From contig DAIOKN010000009.1 in the NCBI GenBank assembly GCA_036756705.1, positions 19,785 to 83,784 on the forward strand: 64,000 nt of DNA, written 5' to 3'. The notes under the pieces were generated by a model, which worked only from the letters and a program-made list of their open reading frames with translations, was not told the origin of the DNA and did no database searches. Shown here piece by piece: positions 34,980 to 42,800 of this stretch. Every line of letters begins with the position of its first letter. Positions within the stretch are counted from its first letter, which is position 1. The position numbers and the translations under genes are program-made. Origin of the DNA: Caproicibacter sp002399225 (GTDB lineage Bacteria; Bacillota; Clostridia; Oscillospirales; Acutalibacteraceae).

Positions 34980-35873
34980 CTACCCCAGTTTTGCCCGCGG
35001 ATGGCACTGATTGTACACTTCTTTATAATGATCATTCAACAGATGAACATAAACCTGTGTAGAAGAGATATCGGCATGTCCCAACATCGCCTGAATATCT
35101 TTCAACTCTGCCCCATTTTCCAGAAGATGGAGCGCAAAAGAATGACGCAGGGTATGCGGAGTAATCTCTTTCACAATCTTAGCCTGTTCCGCATAGCCTT
35201 TGACGATTTTCCAAAACCCCTGGCGGGTCAGTCTGCCGCCGTTCATATTGACAAAAAGAGCCTTTCCACCGGCCTGAGTGATAATTTTGGAACGAACTTT
35301 TACAATATAATTTGCCACTGCGCTGATCGCCGTTGGATACACCGGAATCACCCGCTCATTCCGCCCAGAATTGCATCTCAGCATTCCCGCGGAAAGGTTG
35401 ATGCTGTCAATGTTGAGCTCCACCAGCTCAGAGGCACGGATGCCAGTCGCATAAAGGAGCTCCAGCATGGCTTTGTCTCTACATCCTTTTGGTTCCCGGA
35501 TATCCGGCTGTGACAGCAAAAGTTCTATCTCTTTCCCGCTTAAAATCTGGGGAAATTTTTTTTCCGCTTTTTCCAAATGAATCGCTTTTGCGGGATTGGT
35601 ATCGGTCAATCCAATGTAAACCAGGTATTGGTAAAAGCAGCGGATCGATGAAACATTCCGCGTAATCGTAGCGCTGGATTTTTTGTTCTGCTTCAGATCA
35701 GCCATATAGAACTGGATGATTTTCGTGTCCGCAAGGGCCGGATTTTCAGTTCCCATTTTTGTCAGATAAAGAATAAAATGTCTCACATCCCTTACATACG
35801 ATTCCAAAGTATTGGCTGAAACCGATTTTTGATGTACCAGATATTCACTGAAGCCCAAACAAAAGTCTTTCAT
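34980..35873 (-). CDS. Tyrosine recombinase, XerD-like, with catalytic lysine replaced
   Basis: A 297-residue Xer-type recombinase of normal length. It has the N-terminal SLxxY-type core, Arg in YATGIRASELVELN, HTLRHSFALHLLENG, and GHADISSTQVYVHL with the nucleophilic Tyr. The beta-hairpin that normally reads GKGNKER reads NSGRNER, putting Ser where the catalytic Lys is expected. It lies 21 bases downstream of spoIIM on the same strand, an order like Bacillus spoIIM-ripX(xerD). Xer identity is firm; full activity is open. Confidence 0.9.
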   Translation of the reverse strand: MKDFCLGFSEYLVHQKSVSANTLESYVRDVRHFILYLTKMGTENPALADTKIIQFYMADLKQNKKSSATITRNVSSIRCFYQYLVYIGLTDTNPAKAIHLEKAEKKFPQILSGKEIELLLSQPDIREPKGCRDKAMLELLYATGIRASELVELNIDSINLSAGMLRCNSGRNERVIPVYPTAISAVANYIVKVRSKIITQAGGKALFVNMNGGRLTRQGFWKIVKGYAEQAKIVKEITPHTLRHSFALHLLENGAELKDIQAMLGHADISSTQVYVHLLNDHYKEVYNQCHPRAKLG

Positions 35874-35894
35874 TTCAAGTGATCCTTTCCATTG

Positions 35895-36545
35895 CTAAAA
35901 GGAAAATAATCCGCCAAAACAGACGGAAAAAAGAAGATCAATCAATGCCGCCAAACAAGTGATCCCCAAAACAGCGCCGAAACGCATGGTGTAAAGTTTT
36001 AGTTTAGAGCGATTTACAGTCTTTGAGCCACAGGAAGCCAACAGCCGGGAAAAACCAATCCCTTCTCTTGCCGCCAGCAAAACCGAAAGGCAACAGAAAA
36101 AGGCTCCGGGCAAAATGACAACCAAATTAAACAAGATACCCATTCCGCCATAAGCGGCATAAAGATATCCGGAAGTCAAGCCAAGGCCAAAGCCGCGGAA
36201 AAATGGAATCAGCGGGATGAGCCACATACCCCACATGGAAAGACCGCACAGAAAGCAGGCAAAGACGAACAGAAAACCTGAGGCAAAAGAGGCCGTAAAA
36301 ATTGACAGAAGAGATCCTGTCATCCTGGCTTTAAAATTTCCAGCAAAAAGAAAGTCCAGCCGTTCCAGTGCCTGCATATCCGCATTGCGTGCATAAACTG
36401 ACCCCACAGTCATTCCGGCCAGAAAAACAATTGCCAGCAACACCAGACTCCAGTTCATACGGACTGCCTTCCGAATATCCTGGCCGCAGAAAGCTGATTT
36501 TTTTTGAAGTCCGCGGGCAACTACAATCACTTTGCTCATGTCCAT
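35895..36545 (-). CDS. spoIIM: Stage II sporulation protein M
   Basis: A 216-residue polytopic membrane protein of the SpoIIM/DUF95 family. In Bacillus SpoIIM joins SpoIID and SpoIIP in the DMP complex that drives engulfment. Five hydrophobic segments are visible (about 30-50, 77-105, 108-135, 138-160 and 188-212). GGGAGG lies five bases before ATG 36545. A sigma-E-like promoter precedes it and the xerD-like gene follows. Confidence 0.88.
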   Translation of the reverse strand: MDMSKVIVVARGLQKKSAFCGQDIRKAVRMNWSLVLLAIVFLAGMTVGSVYARNADMQALERLDFLFAGNFKARMTGSLLSIFTASFASGFLFVFACFLCGLSMWGMWLIPLIPFFRGFGLGLTSGYLYAAYGGMGILFNLVVILPGAFFCCLSVLLAAREGIGFSRLLASCGSKTVNRSKLKLYTMRFGAVLGITCLAALIDLLFSVCFGGLFSF

Positions 36546-36573
36546 ACATTCCTCCCTAAGGGGTTCCTAACAA

Positions 36574-36602
36574 AATGTATGAGGGACAAACGGATTCTAT
36601 GT
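36574..36602 (-). promoter_or_regulatory. Probable sigma-E promoter of spoIIM
   Basis: On the minus strand CATACATT (36581-36574) matches the sigma-E -10 consensus, with ACATAGAA (36602-36595) 13 bases upstream as a weaker -35. Mother-cell sigma-E control of spoIIM is known in Bacillus. Confidence 0.5.
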
Positions 36603-37411
36603 TATTTTCCCAATTCCTTCGCACGCGCCGTGCAGGCCCTCATGGCCTCATCAATCGTTTGTTCAAAATGATTTTTTTTCAGTATATCCAAAGCAGCAAC
36701 GGTCGTTCCACCGGGAGAAGAAACTTTCTCAATGAGTTCCTCCGGGGTATTTCCAGATTCCAGCAGCATTTTGGCACTGCCCGTCAGAGTCTGGCAAAAA
36801 AGAGGTAAAGCAACCGAAGAATTTATCCCCTGCTTTTCGGCGCTCTCCACAACCGCTTTCGCAAGTAAATAGAGATAAGCCGGACTGCTCCCATTCACAC
36901 TGATCACAGCATCCATTTGATTTTCAGCAATCTCAGCTATGCTGCCGCAGGAAGAAAAGAGTTTTAAAACCAGCTGGTAAGCTTTTTCTGACGTGTTCTG
37001 GGTTTTGCAAACCGCCGTAGCTCCTTCCCCAAGCATCAGAGGGGTGTTCGGCATGGCGCGAATCACCGGGCAACTGCACGATAATGCCGCATGAATCGAA
37101 CCGGACGAAATTCCGGCGGCAATGGAAATCAGAGTTTTGTTTTCTGTGATGGCCGGCCGAATTTCGGTCAGCATAGATGGAAAGCTCTGGGGCTTAACTG
37201 CAAGAAAAATCAAATCACAGGTTCTGACCAGATCACAGGCGGAATGAGCCGCCACAATTCCATTTTTACGGTGAAGTGCCTCACGCTTGTCCTCATGAAT
37301 ATCAAAAACAGAGATTTGTTCTGCGGGAAAAGCTTTTTGCCGGATCACCCCGCCGACAATTGCAGATGCCATATTTCCACCGCCGATAAATCCGACTCTT
37401 AAATTTTCCAT
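36602..37411 (-). CDS. proC: Pyrroline-5-carboxylate reductase
   Basis: Reduces 1-pyrroline-5-carboxylate to proline with NAD(P)H. The 269-residue protein has the Rossmann start VGFIGGGNMASAIVGG, the middle VIRAMPNTPLMLGEGATAV and the C-terminal signature region ELIEKVSSPGGTTVAALDIL. GGAGGAAA precedes the ATG. Its stop overlaps the putative -35 of spoIIM. It appears monocistronic. Confidence 0.97.
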   Translation of the reverse strand: MENLRVGFIGGGNMASAIVGGVIRQKAFPAEQISVFDIHEDKREALHRKNGIVAAHSACDLVRTCDLIFLAVKPQSFPSMLTEIRPAITENKTLISIAAGISSGSIHAALSCSCPVIRAMPNTPLMLGEGATAVCKTQNTSEKAYQLVLKLFSSCGSIAEIAENQMDAVISVNGSSPAYLYLLAKAVVESAEKQGINSSVALPLFCQTLTGSAKMLLESGNTPEELIEKVSSPGGTTVAALDILKKNHFEQTIDEAMRACTARAKELGK

Positions 37412-37547
37412 TTTTTTCCTCCGAACCTTGAGATATCTATAATACTAAACCAATTCAAAGCGCGAATCAATATAAAACGACGAAGAATTTACATTTTTAT
37501 CAAACATGTAAAAAATTACAGTATGAAATTTATGTAAACTGGCAATT

Positions 37548-38918
37548 TCAATGCTGGTCTGCTAAAGCCGCCTGGACCATGATGGCACATTCCAGCCTTT
37601 TCTTTTCCAAAGCACAGGTAATGGAATGCGGTTTGCACAAATCTCCCTCATACTGCCAATTGTTCGCGTTACAGCCGCCGCTGCAATAAAATTTTGCCCA
37701 GCAGTTTCGGCACTCCGGTTTAGAGTACACATTAATGAGGGAAAAGCGGTTTTTCTCTTTCAGATCAAGAGTGCCATCCAGCACATTGCCCATTTTCCAC
37801 TCTTCATGCCCTACAAACTGGTGACAGGGATAAATATCGCCTGTGGGAGTAATTGCAACGTATTCGTTTCCGCAGCTGCATCCGCGCAGCCTTCGAATTG
37901 CACAAGGGCCCTGATTCAAATCGATCATGAAATGATAAAAATCGAACCCTCTCCCCTTTTTTCTTCGCTGAATAATCAAATTGGAAAGCGTTTCATATTC
38001 TTCAAAAATTTTAGGCAGGTCTTCCTCCTTGACGGAGTAGTCAAGCCTCTCATCTGAGACAACAGGTTCCATGGAAATTTCACGGAACCCGAGATCCAGC
38101 ATATGCTGAATGTCTTTTGTAAAATCGAGGTTATATTTGGTGAAGGTACCTCTCACATAATAATCTCTGTCTCGGCTGCGCCCCGCAACCAATTTCTGGA
38201 ACTTTGGAACGATACTGTCATAGGAACCGGAGCCGTCGGCACGCACACGTAACCGGTCATTAACGCTTTTTCTGCCGTCGAGGGATAAAATACAGTTTGA
38301 CATTTCACGGTTGATAAAATCAATTTTATCGTCATCCAGCAGGATTCCGTTCGTCGTAATGGTAAACCGAAAATTTTTGCCGTGTGCTTTTTCCAAGCTG
38401 CGAGCATACTGAACCGTCTGCTTAACCACGTCAAAATTCATCAGAGGTTCCCCGCCGAAAAAATCGACTTCCAAATTGTGCCGCTTTGCCGATTTTTCAA
38501 TCAAAAAATTGATTGCGCTCTTCGCAACTTCGAATGGCATCAACATTCTCGCGCCGCCGAAATCCCCCTGTGCCGCAAAGCAGTATTCGCAGCGCAGATT
38601 GCAGTCGTGGGCAATGTTCAGGCACATGGATTTAATCGGAGCTCCCTGCAGCATGGAAGCAAACTTCTCATAGCCGTCCGGGGAAAAGAGCTGACCCTTT
38701 TGATACAGTTCTCTAATCTCTCCGTAGGCTTCCAGAAGGACATTCTCAGAGTAACGGCCCTTCATGGCATTCATCATGGCCTCGGGTGGATTTTCCGGAA
38801 CATTGTCTTCATCCAAGTAGTCCAGCATCTCGTATGGAGCTTCGCCAAAGAGATGAACCGCGCCGCTATTGGTATCCAAAACAATTTTATATTCGTTTAA
38901 CGCGTATTTATGAATCAT
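37548..38918 (-). CDS. scfB: SCIFF thioether maturase, radical SAM/SPASM protein
   Basis: A 456-residue radical SAM enzyme that forms thioether cross-links in the SCIFF peptide. It has an N-terminal peptide-recognition-like region (about 1-95), the cluster motif CNLRCEYC (Cys106, Cys110, Cys113), FFGGEPLMNFD, and a C-terminal SPASM/twitch part with many Cys residues (CAIRRLRGCSCGNEYV, CRNCWAKFYCSGGC) for two auxiliary clusters. The precursor gene lies 80 bases upstream on the same strand. What the finished peptide does is not known. Confidence 0.94.
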   Translation of the reverse strand: MIHKYALNEYKIVLDTNSGAVHLFGEAPYEMLDYLDEDNVPENPPEAMMNAMKGRYSENVLLEAYGEIRELYQKGQLFSPDGYEKFASMLQGAPIKSMCLNIAHDCNLRCEYCFAAQGDFGGARMLMPFEVAKSAINFLIEKSAKRHNLEVDFFGGEPLMNFDVVKQTVQYARSLEKAHGKNFRFTITTNGILLDDDKIDFINREMSNCILSLDGRKSVNDRLRVRADGSGSYDSIVPKFQKLVAGRSRDRDYYVRGTFTKYNLDFTKDIQHMLDLGFREISMEPVVSDERLDYSVKEEDLPKIFEEYETLSNLIIQRRKKGRGFDFYHFMIDLNQGPCAIRRLRGCSCGNEYVAITPTGDIYPCHQFVGHEEWKMGNVLDGTLDLKEKNRFSLINVYSKPECRNCWAKFYCSGGCNANNWQYEGDLCKPHSITCALEKKRLECAIMVQAALADQH

Positions 38919-38948
38919 CTGTTATATTTCTCCAATTGAACAAAATTT

Positions 38949-38970
38949 AAGGGACAGAAATCTGTCCCTT
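38949..38970 (-). other. Intercistronic hairpin between scfA and scfB
   Basis: AAGGGACAGA (38949-38958) and TCTGTCCCTT (38961-38970) form a perfect inverted repeat. On the minus strand only a weak T-run follows, so partial termination that favours precursor over maturase is plausible. Confidence 0.6.
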
Positions 38971-38998
38971 TTGTCGCTTGTTTCGGAAGACCGTTTCC

Positions 38999-39145
38999 TT
39001 ACCTGTTCTTATTTTCGCACTTCTGATTGGAAACCGTGCAGGATGTTTTGCATGCCGACTGGCAGGATGCCTGGCATTCCCCGCAACCGCCCTTTGCGGC
39101 GCTTTCCCTCAGATTTGCTTGATTCAGTGTCTTAATCTGCTGCAA
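38999..39145 (-). CDS. scfA: SCIFF precursor peptide (six cysteines in forty-five)
   Basis: A 48-residue ribosomal peptide precursor. It opens MQQIKTLNQANLRESAAKGG and has six cysteines at 21, 24, 28, 32, 36 and 43 with the CGECQASCQSACKTSC core typical of SCIFF; the maturase bridges Cys to Thr. Translation begins at TTG 39145: a stop codon directly precedes it in frame, and GGAGG lies eight bases upstream. The strong promoter at 39189 drives it. Too short for most gene finders, but recognition is secure because of the adjacent maturase. Confidence 0.93.
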   Translation of the reverse strand: MQQIKTLNQANLRESAAKGGCGECQASCQSACKTSCTVSNQKCENKNR

Positions 39146-39188
39146 TTAAAGAGCCTCCGTTTCATAAATTGAGATGCAAGCAAAATTT

Positions 39189-39217
39189 ATTATAGCAACG
39201 ATAAAAGAAATAGTCAA
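39189..39217 (-). promoter_or_regulatory. Sigma-A promoter for scfA-scfB
   Basis: On the minus strand TTGACT (39217-39212), 17-base spacer, TATAAT (39194-39189), 44 bases before the scfA start codon. Confidence 0.8.
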
Positions 39218-39219
39218 AA

Positions 39220-39651
39220 TTATTTGTATGCTTTGTGCTTCGAACTCCTTCTCCTGCTGACTGAAAGGACACCGCCGATCGAGCCGGAAAGGACCATCAC
39301 CAACAGCCTCATTCCAGACTGGGCCGGCTCGGCCGACTTATTTGACACGGCCAGGCCGGCAAATAAAAATAGCGCGAACAGAACCAGACCGGACACCGCT
39401 CCAAACAGCAAGCCGCGTTTCCTGGAGATTTTTACCGTAAGATATCCCGCTGCAAATGCGCTGAGAACAGACACTGCGATGATCAGAGGGAATAAAAGCC
39501 TCTGCGGGATGCTTTCCGCCCGCACAAAAATCAAGGCCAAGATGCCTAAAATGACCGCACAAATCAATGCCCCGGCAATGGAGCCGATGACAATGGCGCG
39601 AATTGCCTCCGGCACCGGCCTCTGACTTTTTGACTTTGAACTCTTTATCAC
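39220..39651 (-). CDS. TIGR04086 family membrane protein
   Basis: A 143-residue membrane protein with four hydrophobic helices (about 20-42, 53-76, 83-105, 115-133) and a basic C-terminus (SRRRSSKHK). It fits the TIGR04086/YrzE-like family of unknown function, which in Clostridia is found beside yajC and the SCIFF genes. GTG 39651 is chosen because GGAGGGGG lies five bases before it. The stop is next to the scfA promoter. Confidence 0.7.
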   Translation of the reverse strand: MIKSSKSKSQRPVPEAIRAIVIGSIAGALICAVILGILALIFVRAESIPQRLLFPLIIAVSVLSAFAAGYLTVKISRKRGLLFGAVSGLVLFALFLFAGLAVSNKSAEPAQSGMRLLVMVLSGSIGGVLSVSRRRSSKHKAYK

Positions 39652-39722
39652 AACCGCCCCCTCCAAATATCCTGACAAATAGATATTCGGGAAAGGTGGA
39701 AGTTATAACCGCCGAGAAAAAA

Positions 39723-40064
39723 TTATTTTGCGCTTTTTGCACTTTCGTTCTCATGGGGGGTGTTAATATTGCCAACTGCCCATTTCTGAATTTTGATCTT
39801 GGCGCGATCCGTGCCCGTTTCAACGATCAGTGTGCCCGCTTCGTCTTTGATGCCGACCACACGGCCTACAATTCCGCCAATCGTTACAATTTCATCACCG
39901 ATCTGCACGCTGTTCCGCATCTTATCTTCTTGCTTCTTTTTCTTTTGCTGAGGTCTCATTAAAAGAAAATAAAAGATACCAATGATTACCACCATATAAA
40001 GTATAGTAACCCACATGCTGTTGCCTGCAGAGGAACCGCCGCTCAGTAATAAATTCAAGTTCAT
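39723..40064 (-). CDS. yajC: Preprotein translocase subunit YajC
   Basis: A 113-residue single-span protein associated with SecDF. It has a short N-terminus, a transmembrane helix (about 18-39), the YajC signature LLMRPQQKKKKQ and VQIGDEIVTIGGIVGRV. AGAGGTG precedes the ATG. The gene order queA-tgt-yajC is standard in Firmicutes. Confidence 0.95.
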   Translation of the reverse strand: MNLNLLLSGGSSAGNSMWVTILYMVVIIGIFYFLLMRPQQKKKKQEDKMRNSVQIGDEIVTIGGIVGRVVGIKDEAGTLIVETGTDRAKIKIQKWAVGNINTPHENESAKSAK

Positions 40065-40094
40065 TCGTCACAACACCTCTCTTTCCATGTTTAG

Positions 40095-40123
40095 ATTATA
40101 TCAGTAAAAAAGTATTCCTGCAA
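40095..40123 (-). promoter_or_regulatory. Sigma-A promoter for yajC
   Basis: On the minus strand TTGCAG (40123-40118), 17-base spacer, TATAAT (40100-40095), 30 bases before the yajC start codon, so yajC need not depend on tgt transcription. Confidence 0.7.
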
Positions 40124-40130
40124 GGTTTTC

Positions 40131-41261
40131 TCAGATCCTACGGTTTAAAATCTCCAAATGATCCCGACAAAACTGTTCAAAGGTTCCATTTTCCAAAGAA
40201 TCCCTGATTTTTTCAAAAAAGCTGTTATAAAAATAAATATTGTGCATGACGCAGAGACGCATCGCGAGCATTTCCCCGCTTTTAAACAGATGGTGGATAT
40301 AGGCTCTGGAAAAATTCCTGCAAACCGGGCAGGTGCACACCGAATCCAGCGGAGATTCATCCAGTTTGTATTTCGCGTTAAACAGATTCCGGCGGCCCTG
40401 CCAGGTGAAGACATGCCCATGCCTTGCATTGCGTGTAGGCATAACGCAGTCAAATAGATCCACCCCTCTGCGGATCGCTTCCAGGACATTCTCCGGCGTT
40501 CCTACCCCCATTAGATATCTCGGCTTGTCCTGCGGCATTTCCGGGACGACGGCCTCAATGATCCGGTACATCTCTTCCCTGCCCTCCCCCACTGCCAAGC
40601 CGCCGATCGCGTAGCCGTCCAGGTCAAGATCCCGAATCTGTTTCATGCAGTCTATGCGAAGGTCTTCATAGGTGCTTCCCTGGTTAATGCCAAAAAGCAT
40701 CTGTTGTGGGTTGAGCGTACCCGGCTTTTGGTTGAGGCGCTCCAACTCCCGCTTTGACCGTTTCAGCCACCGGACCGTTCGCGCACAGGACGCGCGAGCA
40801 TAGTCATAGGACGCGGGGTTTTGGACACACTCATCAAAAGCCATTGCAATGGTGGAAGCGAGGTTGGACTGGATCTGCATGCTCTCTTCCGGCCCCATAA
40901 AAATTTTATGTCCGTCAATATGAGAGGCAAATGTTACACCCTCTTCCGCGATATTCCGCAGTTTTGCCAAAGAAAAGACCTGAAATCCCCCGCTGTCGGT
41001 CAAGATTGGCCCATCCCATCGTGTAAAACGGTGCAGCCCGCCAAGCTGCCGGATAACCTCGTCCCCAGGGCGCAAATGCAGGTGGTAGGTATTGCAAAGC
41101 TGCACTTGGCATTTCAGGTTTTTCAGGTCCAGCGCAGAAACCGCGCCTTTAATCGCGCCTGCCGTGGCCACATTCATAAAAGCAGGCATCTGTATGGTGC
41201 CGCGAGGCGTGCTGAACTCACCTCGCCTCGCCTCGCCGCATGTCCGAATCAAATGATACAT
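40131..41261 (-). CDS. tgt: Queuine tRNA-ribosyltransferase
   Basis: Exchanges guanine 34 of GUN-anticodon tRNAs for preQ1 in queuosine synthesis. The 376-residue protein has ILTDSGGFQVFSL, MAFDECVQ, GYAIGGLAVGE, DLFDCVMPTRNARHG and the zinc site CTCPVCRNFSRAYIHHL. It follows queA by 37 bases on the same strand, forming a queuosine unit with it. Confidence 0.97.
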   Translation of the reverse strand: MYHLIRTCGEARRGEFSTPRGTIQMPAFMNVATAGAIKGAVSALDLKNLKCQVQLCNTYHLHLRPGDEVIRQLGGLHRFTRWDGPILTDSGGFQVFSLAKLRNIAEEGVTFASHIDGHKIFMGPEESMQIQSNLASTIAMAFDECVQNPASYDYARASCARTVRWLKRSKRELERLNQKPGTLNPQQMLFGINQGSTYEDLRIDCMKQIRDLDLDGYAIGGLAVGEGREEMYRIIEAVVPEMPQDKPRYLMGVGTPENVLEAIRRGVDLFDCVMPTRNARHGHVFTWQGRRNLFNAKYKLDESPLDSVCTCPVCRNFSRAYIHHLFKSGEMLAMRLCVMHNIYFYNSFFEKIRDSLENGTFEQFCRDHLEILNRRI

Positions 41262-41298
41262 CGTTGACTATCCTCTTCCTGCGTTTTAAAAAATGAAC

Positions 41299-42345
41299 TC
41301 AGTGAATAAACATTGCATCACCGAAACTGAAAAAGCGGTATTTCTCCTGCACGGCAACCCGATAAGCATTCATCGTATGGTCATAACCGGCCAGAGCGGA
41401 AACCAGCATGATCAGCGTGCTTTCCGGAAGATGAAAATTGGTGATCATTCCGTCCAGCGCCTTAAACCGGTAGCCTGGATAGATAAAGATATCCGTCCAG
41501 CCGGCGCTTTCCCGGATACAGCCCTCTTTGGTTCCAACTGACTCCAGTGTGCGGCAGCTTGTGGTTCCCACTGCAATCACCCTGCCGCCGTTTTGTTTGG
41601 CCCGGTTGATCTGGCCGGCCGCCTTGGCAGAAAGATAGTAATGCTCCGAGTGCATTTTATGGTCCGTAACTTTTTCCGCCGTGACCGGCCGAAACGTGCC
41701 AAGCCCCACATGCAGCGTGACGAAAGCCAAGTCGACACCCTTGTCCTTGATTTTCTGAAGCAGTTCCTTGGTAAAATGAAGGCCGGCCGTCGGTGCGGCC
41801 GCGGAGCCAACTTCTCTTGAATATACGGTCTGATAGCGTTCCTTGTCCTCAAGGTTCTTTTTAATGTAATGCGGAAGCGGCATTTGCCCGATCTGATCGA
41901 GAATCTCATAAAAATTCCCCTCGCAGGTAAAACGGGCCAGCCGGTTTCCGCCCTCGATGATATCGAGGATCTCCGCATGGAGCAGTCCGTCTCCAAAAGT
42001 AAATTTAGACCCGATTTTCGCCCGCCGCCCCGGGCCGGTCAGGACTTCCCAGATATCGCCGTCACGGTGGGTTAAGAGCAGAAATTCAACTTTCGCCCCC
42101 GTTCCGTCCTTAATGCCAAACAATCTTGCCGGTAAAACTCTGGAGTCGTTTAAAACCAGGCAGTCCCCAGGATTCAGATAGTCCACGATATTGTAAAAAT
42201 GCCGGTCTTCTATCTCTCCCGTTTTCCGGTCCAAAAGCATCAGGCGGGAAGAATCCCTGGGTTCCGCCGCCGTCTGTGCGATCAGTTCTTCCGGAAGATC
42301 ATAGTAGAAATCTTTCGTTTTCAGATTATTATAGTCAAGCTCCAT
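41299..42345 (-). CDS. queA: S-adenosylmethionine:tRNA ribosyltransferase-isomerase
   Basis: Adds the epoxycyclopentanediol ring to preQ1-tRNA in queuosine synthesis. The 348-residue protein has FYYDLPEELIAQ near the start, DSRVLPARLFG, GPGRRAKIG, SAAAPTAGLHFT and HVGLGTFRPV. ATG 42345 is chosen because GGAAG lies seven bases before it; ATG 42351 and 42363 are poorer. Confidence 0.95.
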   Translation of the reverse strand: MELDYNNLKTKDFYYDLPEELIAQTAAEPRDSSRLMLLDRKTGEIEDRHFYNIVDYLNPGDCLVLNDSRVLPARLFGIKDGTGAKVEFLLLTHRDGDIWEVLTGPGRRAKIGSKFTFGDGLLHAEILDIIEGGNRLARFTCEGNFYEILDQIGQMPLPHYIKKNLEDKERYQTVYSREVGSAAAPTAGLHFTKELLQKIKDKGVDLAFVTLHVGLGTFRPVTAEKVTDHKMHSEHYYLSAKAAGQINRAKQNGGRVIAVGTTSCRTLESVGTKEGCIRESAGWTDIFIYPGYRFKALDGMITNFHLPESTLIMLVSALAGYDHTMNAYRVAVQEKYRFFSFGDAMFIH

Positions 42346-42400
42346 TTTCATACTTCCATTCATCTTTTAAATAAATTATCAATTATATATTATAAATAAA

Positions 42401-42429
42401 TTGACAACGAATAGCAACCCTGCTATAAT
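42401..42429 (+). promoter_or_regulatory. Full-consensus sigma-A promoter of the asd-dapA-dapB operon
   Basis: TTGACA (42401-42406), 17-base spacer, TATAAT (42424-42429); exact matches to consensus. Start expected near 42436, before the riboswitch. Confidence 0.9.
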
Positions 42430-42485
42430 GAAGGGCAAGATCAAGATTTCTTTGATTTGTCAAATGACACGGGAGATCAATTTAG

Positions 42486-42647
42486 GATAGAGGTGCGAAT
42501 TTCATTAGTAGCAGAAGCGAGGCTACCACAAGCCAGCGAACTTCTGTGAAAGGGGAAATCGCCGAAGGGAATACTGTGGTAAAAGTATCCACCTGGTTAG
42601 CTTGCAAACAGCATGTTAACTGTCATCAGCAATGATGGAGCGCTATC
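42486..42647 (+). ncRNA. Lysine riboswitch (L box) aptamer
   Basis: GATAGAGGTGCGAATTT at the 5' side, AGTAGC, GTGAAAGGGGAAATCGCCGAAG in two parts, and a closing helix GATAG (42486-42490) with CTATC (42643-42647) match the conserved lysine riboswitch core. It precedes three lysine-pathway genes. Lysine binding should favour the terminator at 42709. Confidence 0.92.
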
Positions 42648-42708
42648 GATTTTAATCTGGCTTATTGCGTTAAGCGTTTTAAACTCGATAATTTTTTTCA
42701 TCACTCTG

Positions 42709-42736
42709 ATGACCGGTTTTTAACCGGTCATTTTTA
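42709..42736 (+). terminator. Terminator of the lysine riboswitch expression platform
   Basis: ATGACCGGTT (42709-42718), three-base loop, AACCGGTCAT (42722-42731), then TTTTA. A competing TATCGA (42645) / TCGATA (42685) pairing followed by TTTTTTT may take part in switching. Confidence 0.85.
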
Positions 42737-42800
42737 TGTTTCATTGCAGGTGCTTTTATACATTTTTTAAGACAGGCAAGATTTTAGGGGGCATATTCTT

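Noticed and set aside
33902..35873. Two adjacent tyrosine recombinases as the sign of an integrated element
   Set aside because: No excisionase, phage, conjugation or toxin genes and no tRNA or direct repeats nearby; the minus-strand gene is in the conserved spoIIM-xerD setting.
37412..37547. proC promoter and scfB terminator in the gap
   Set aside because: Hexamer-like sequences have wrong spacing and the only hairpin (TTTACAT/ATGTAAA) is weak, so neither is called.
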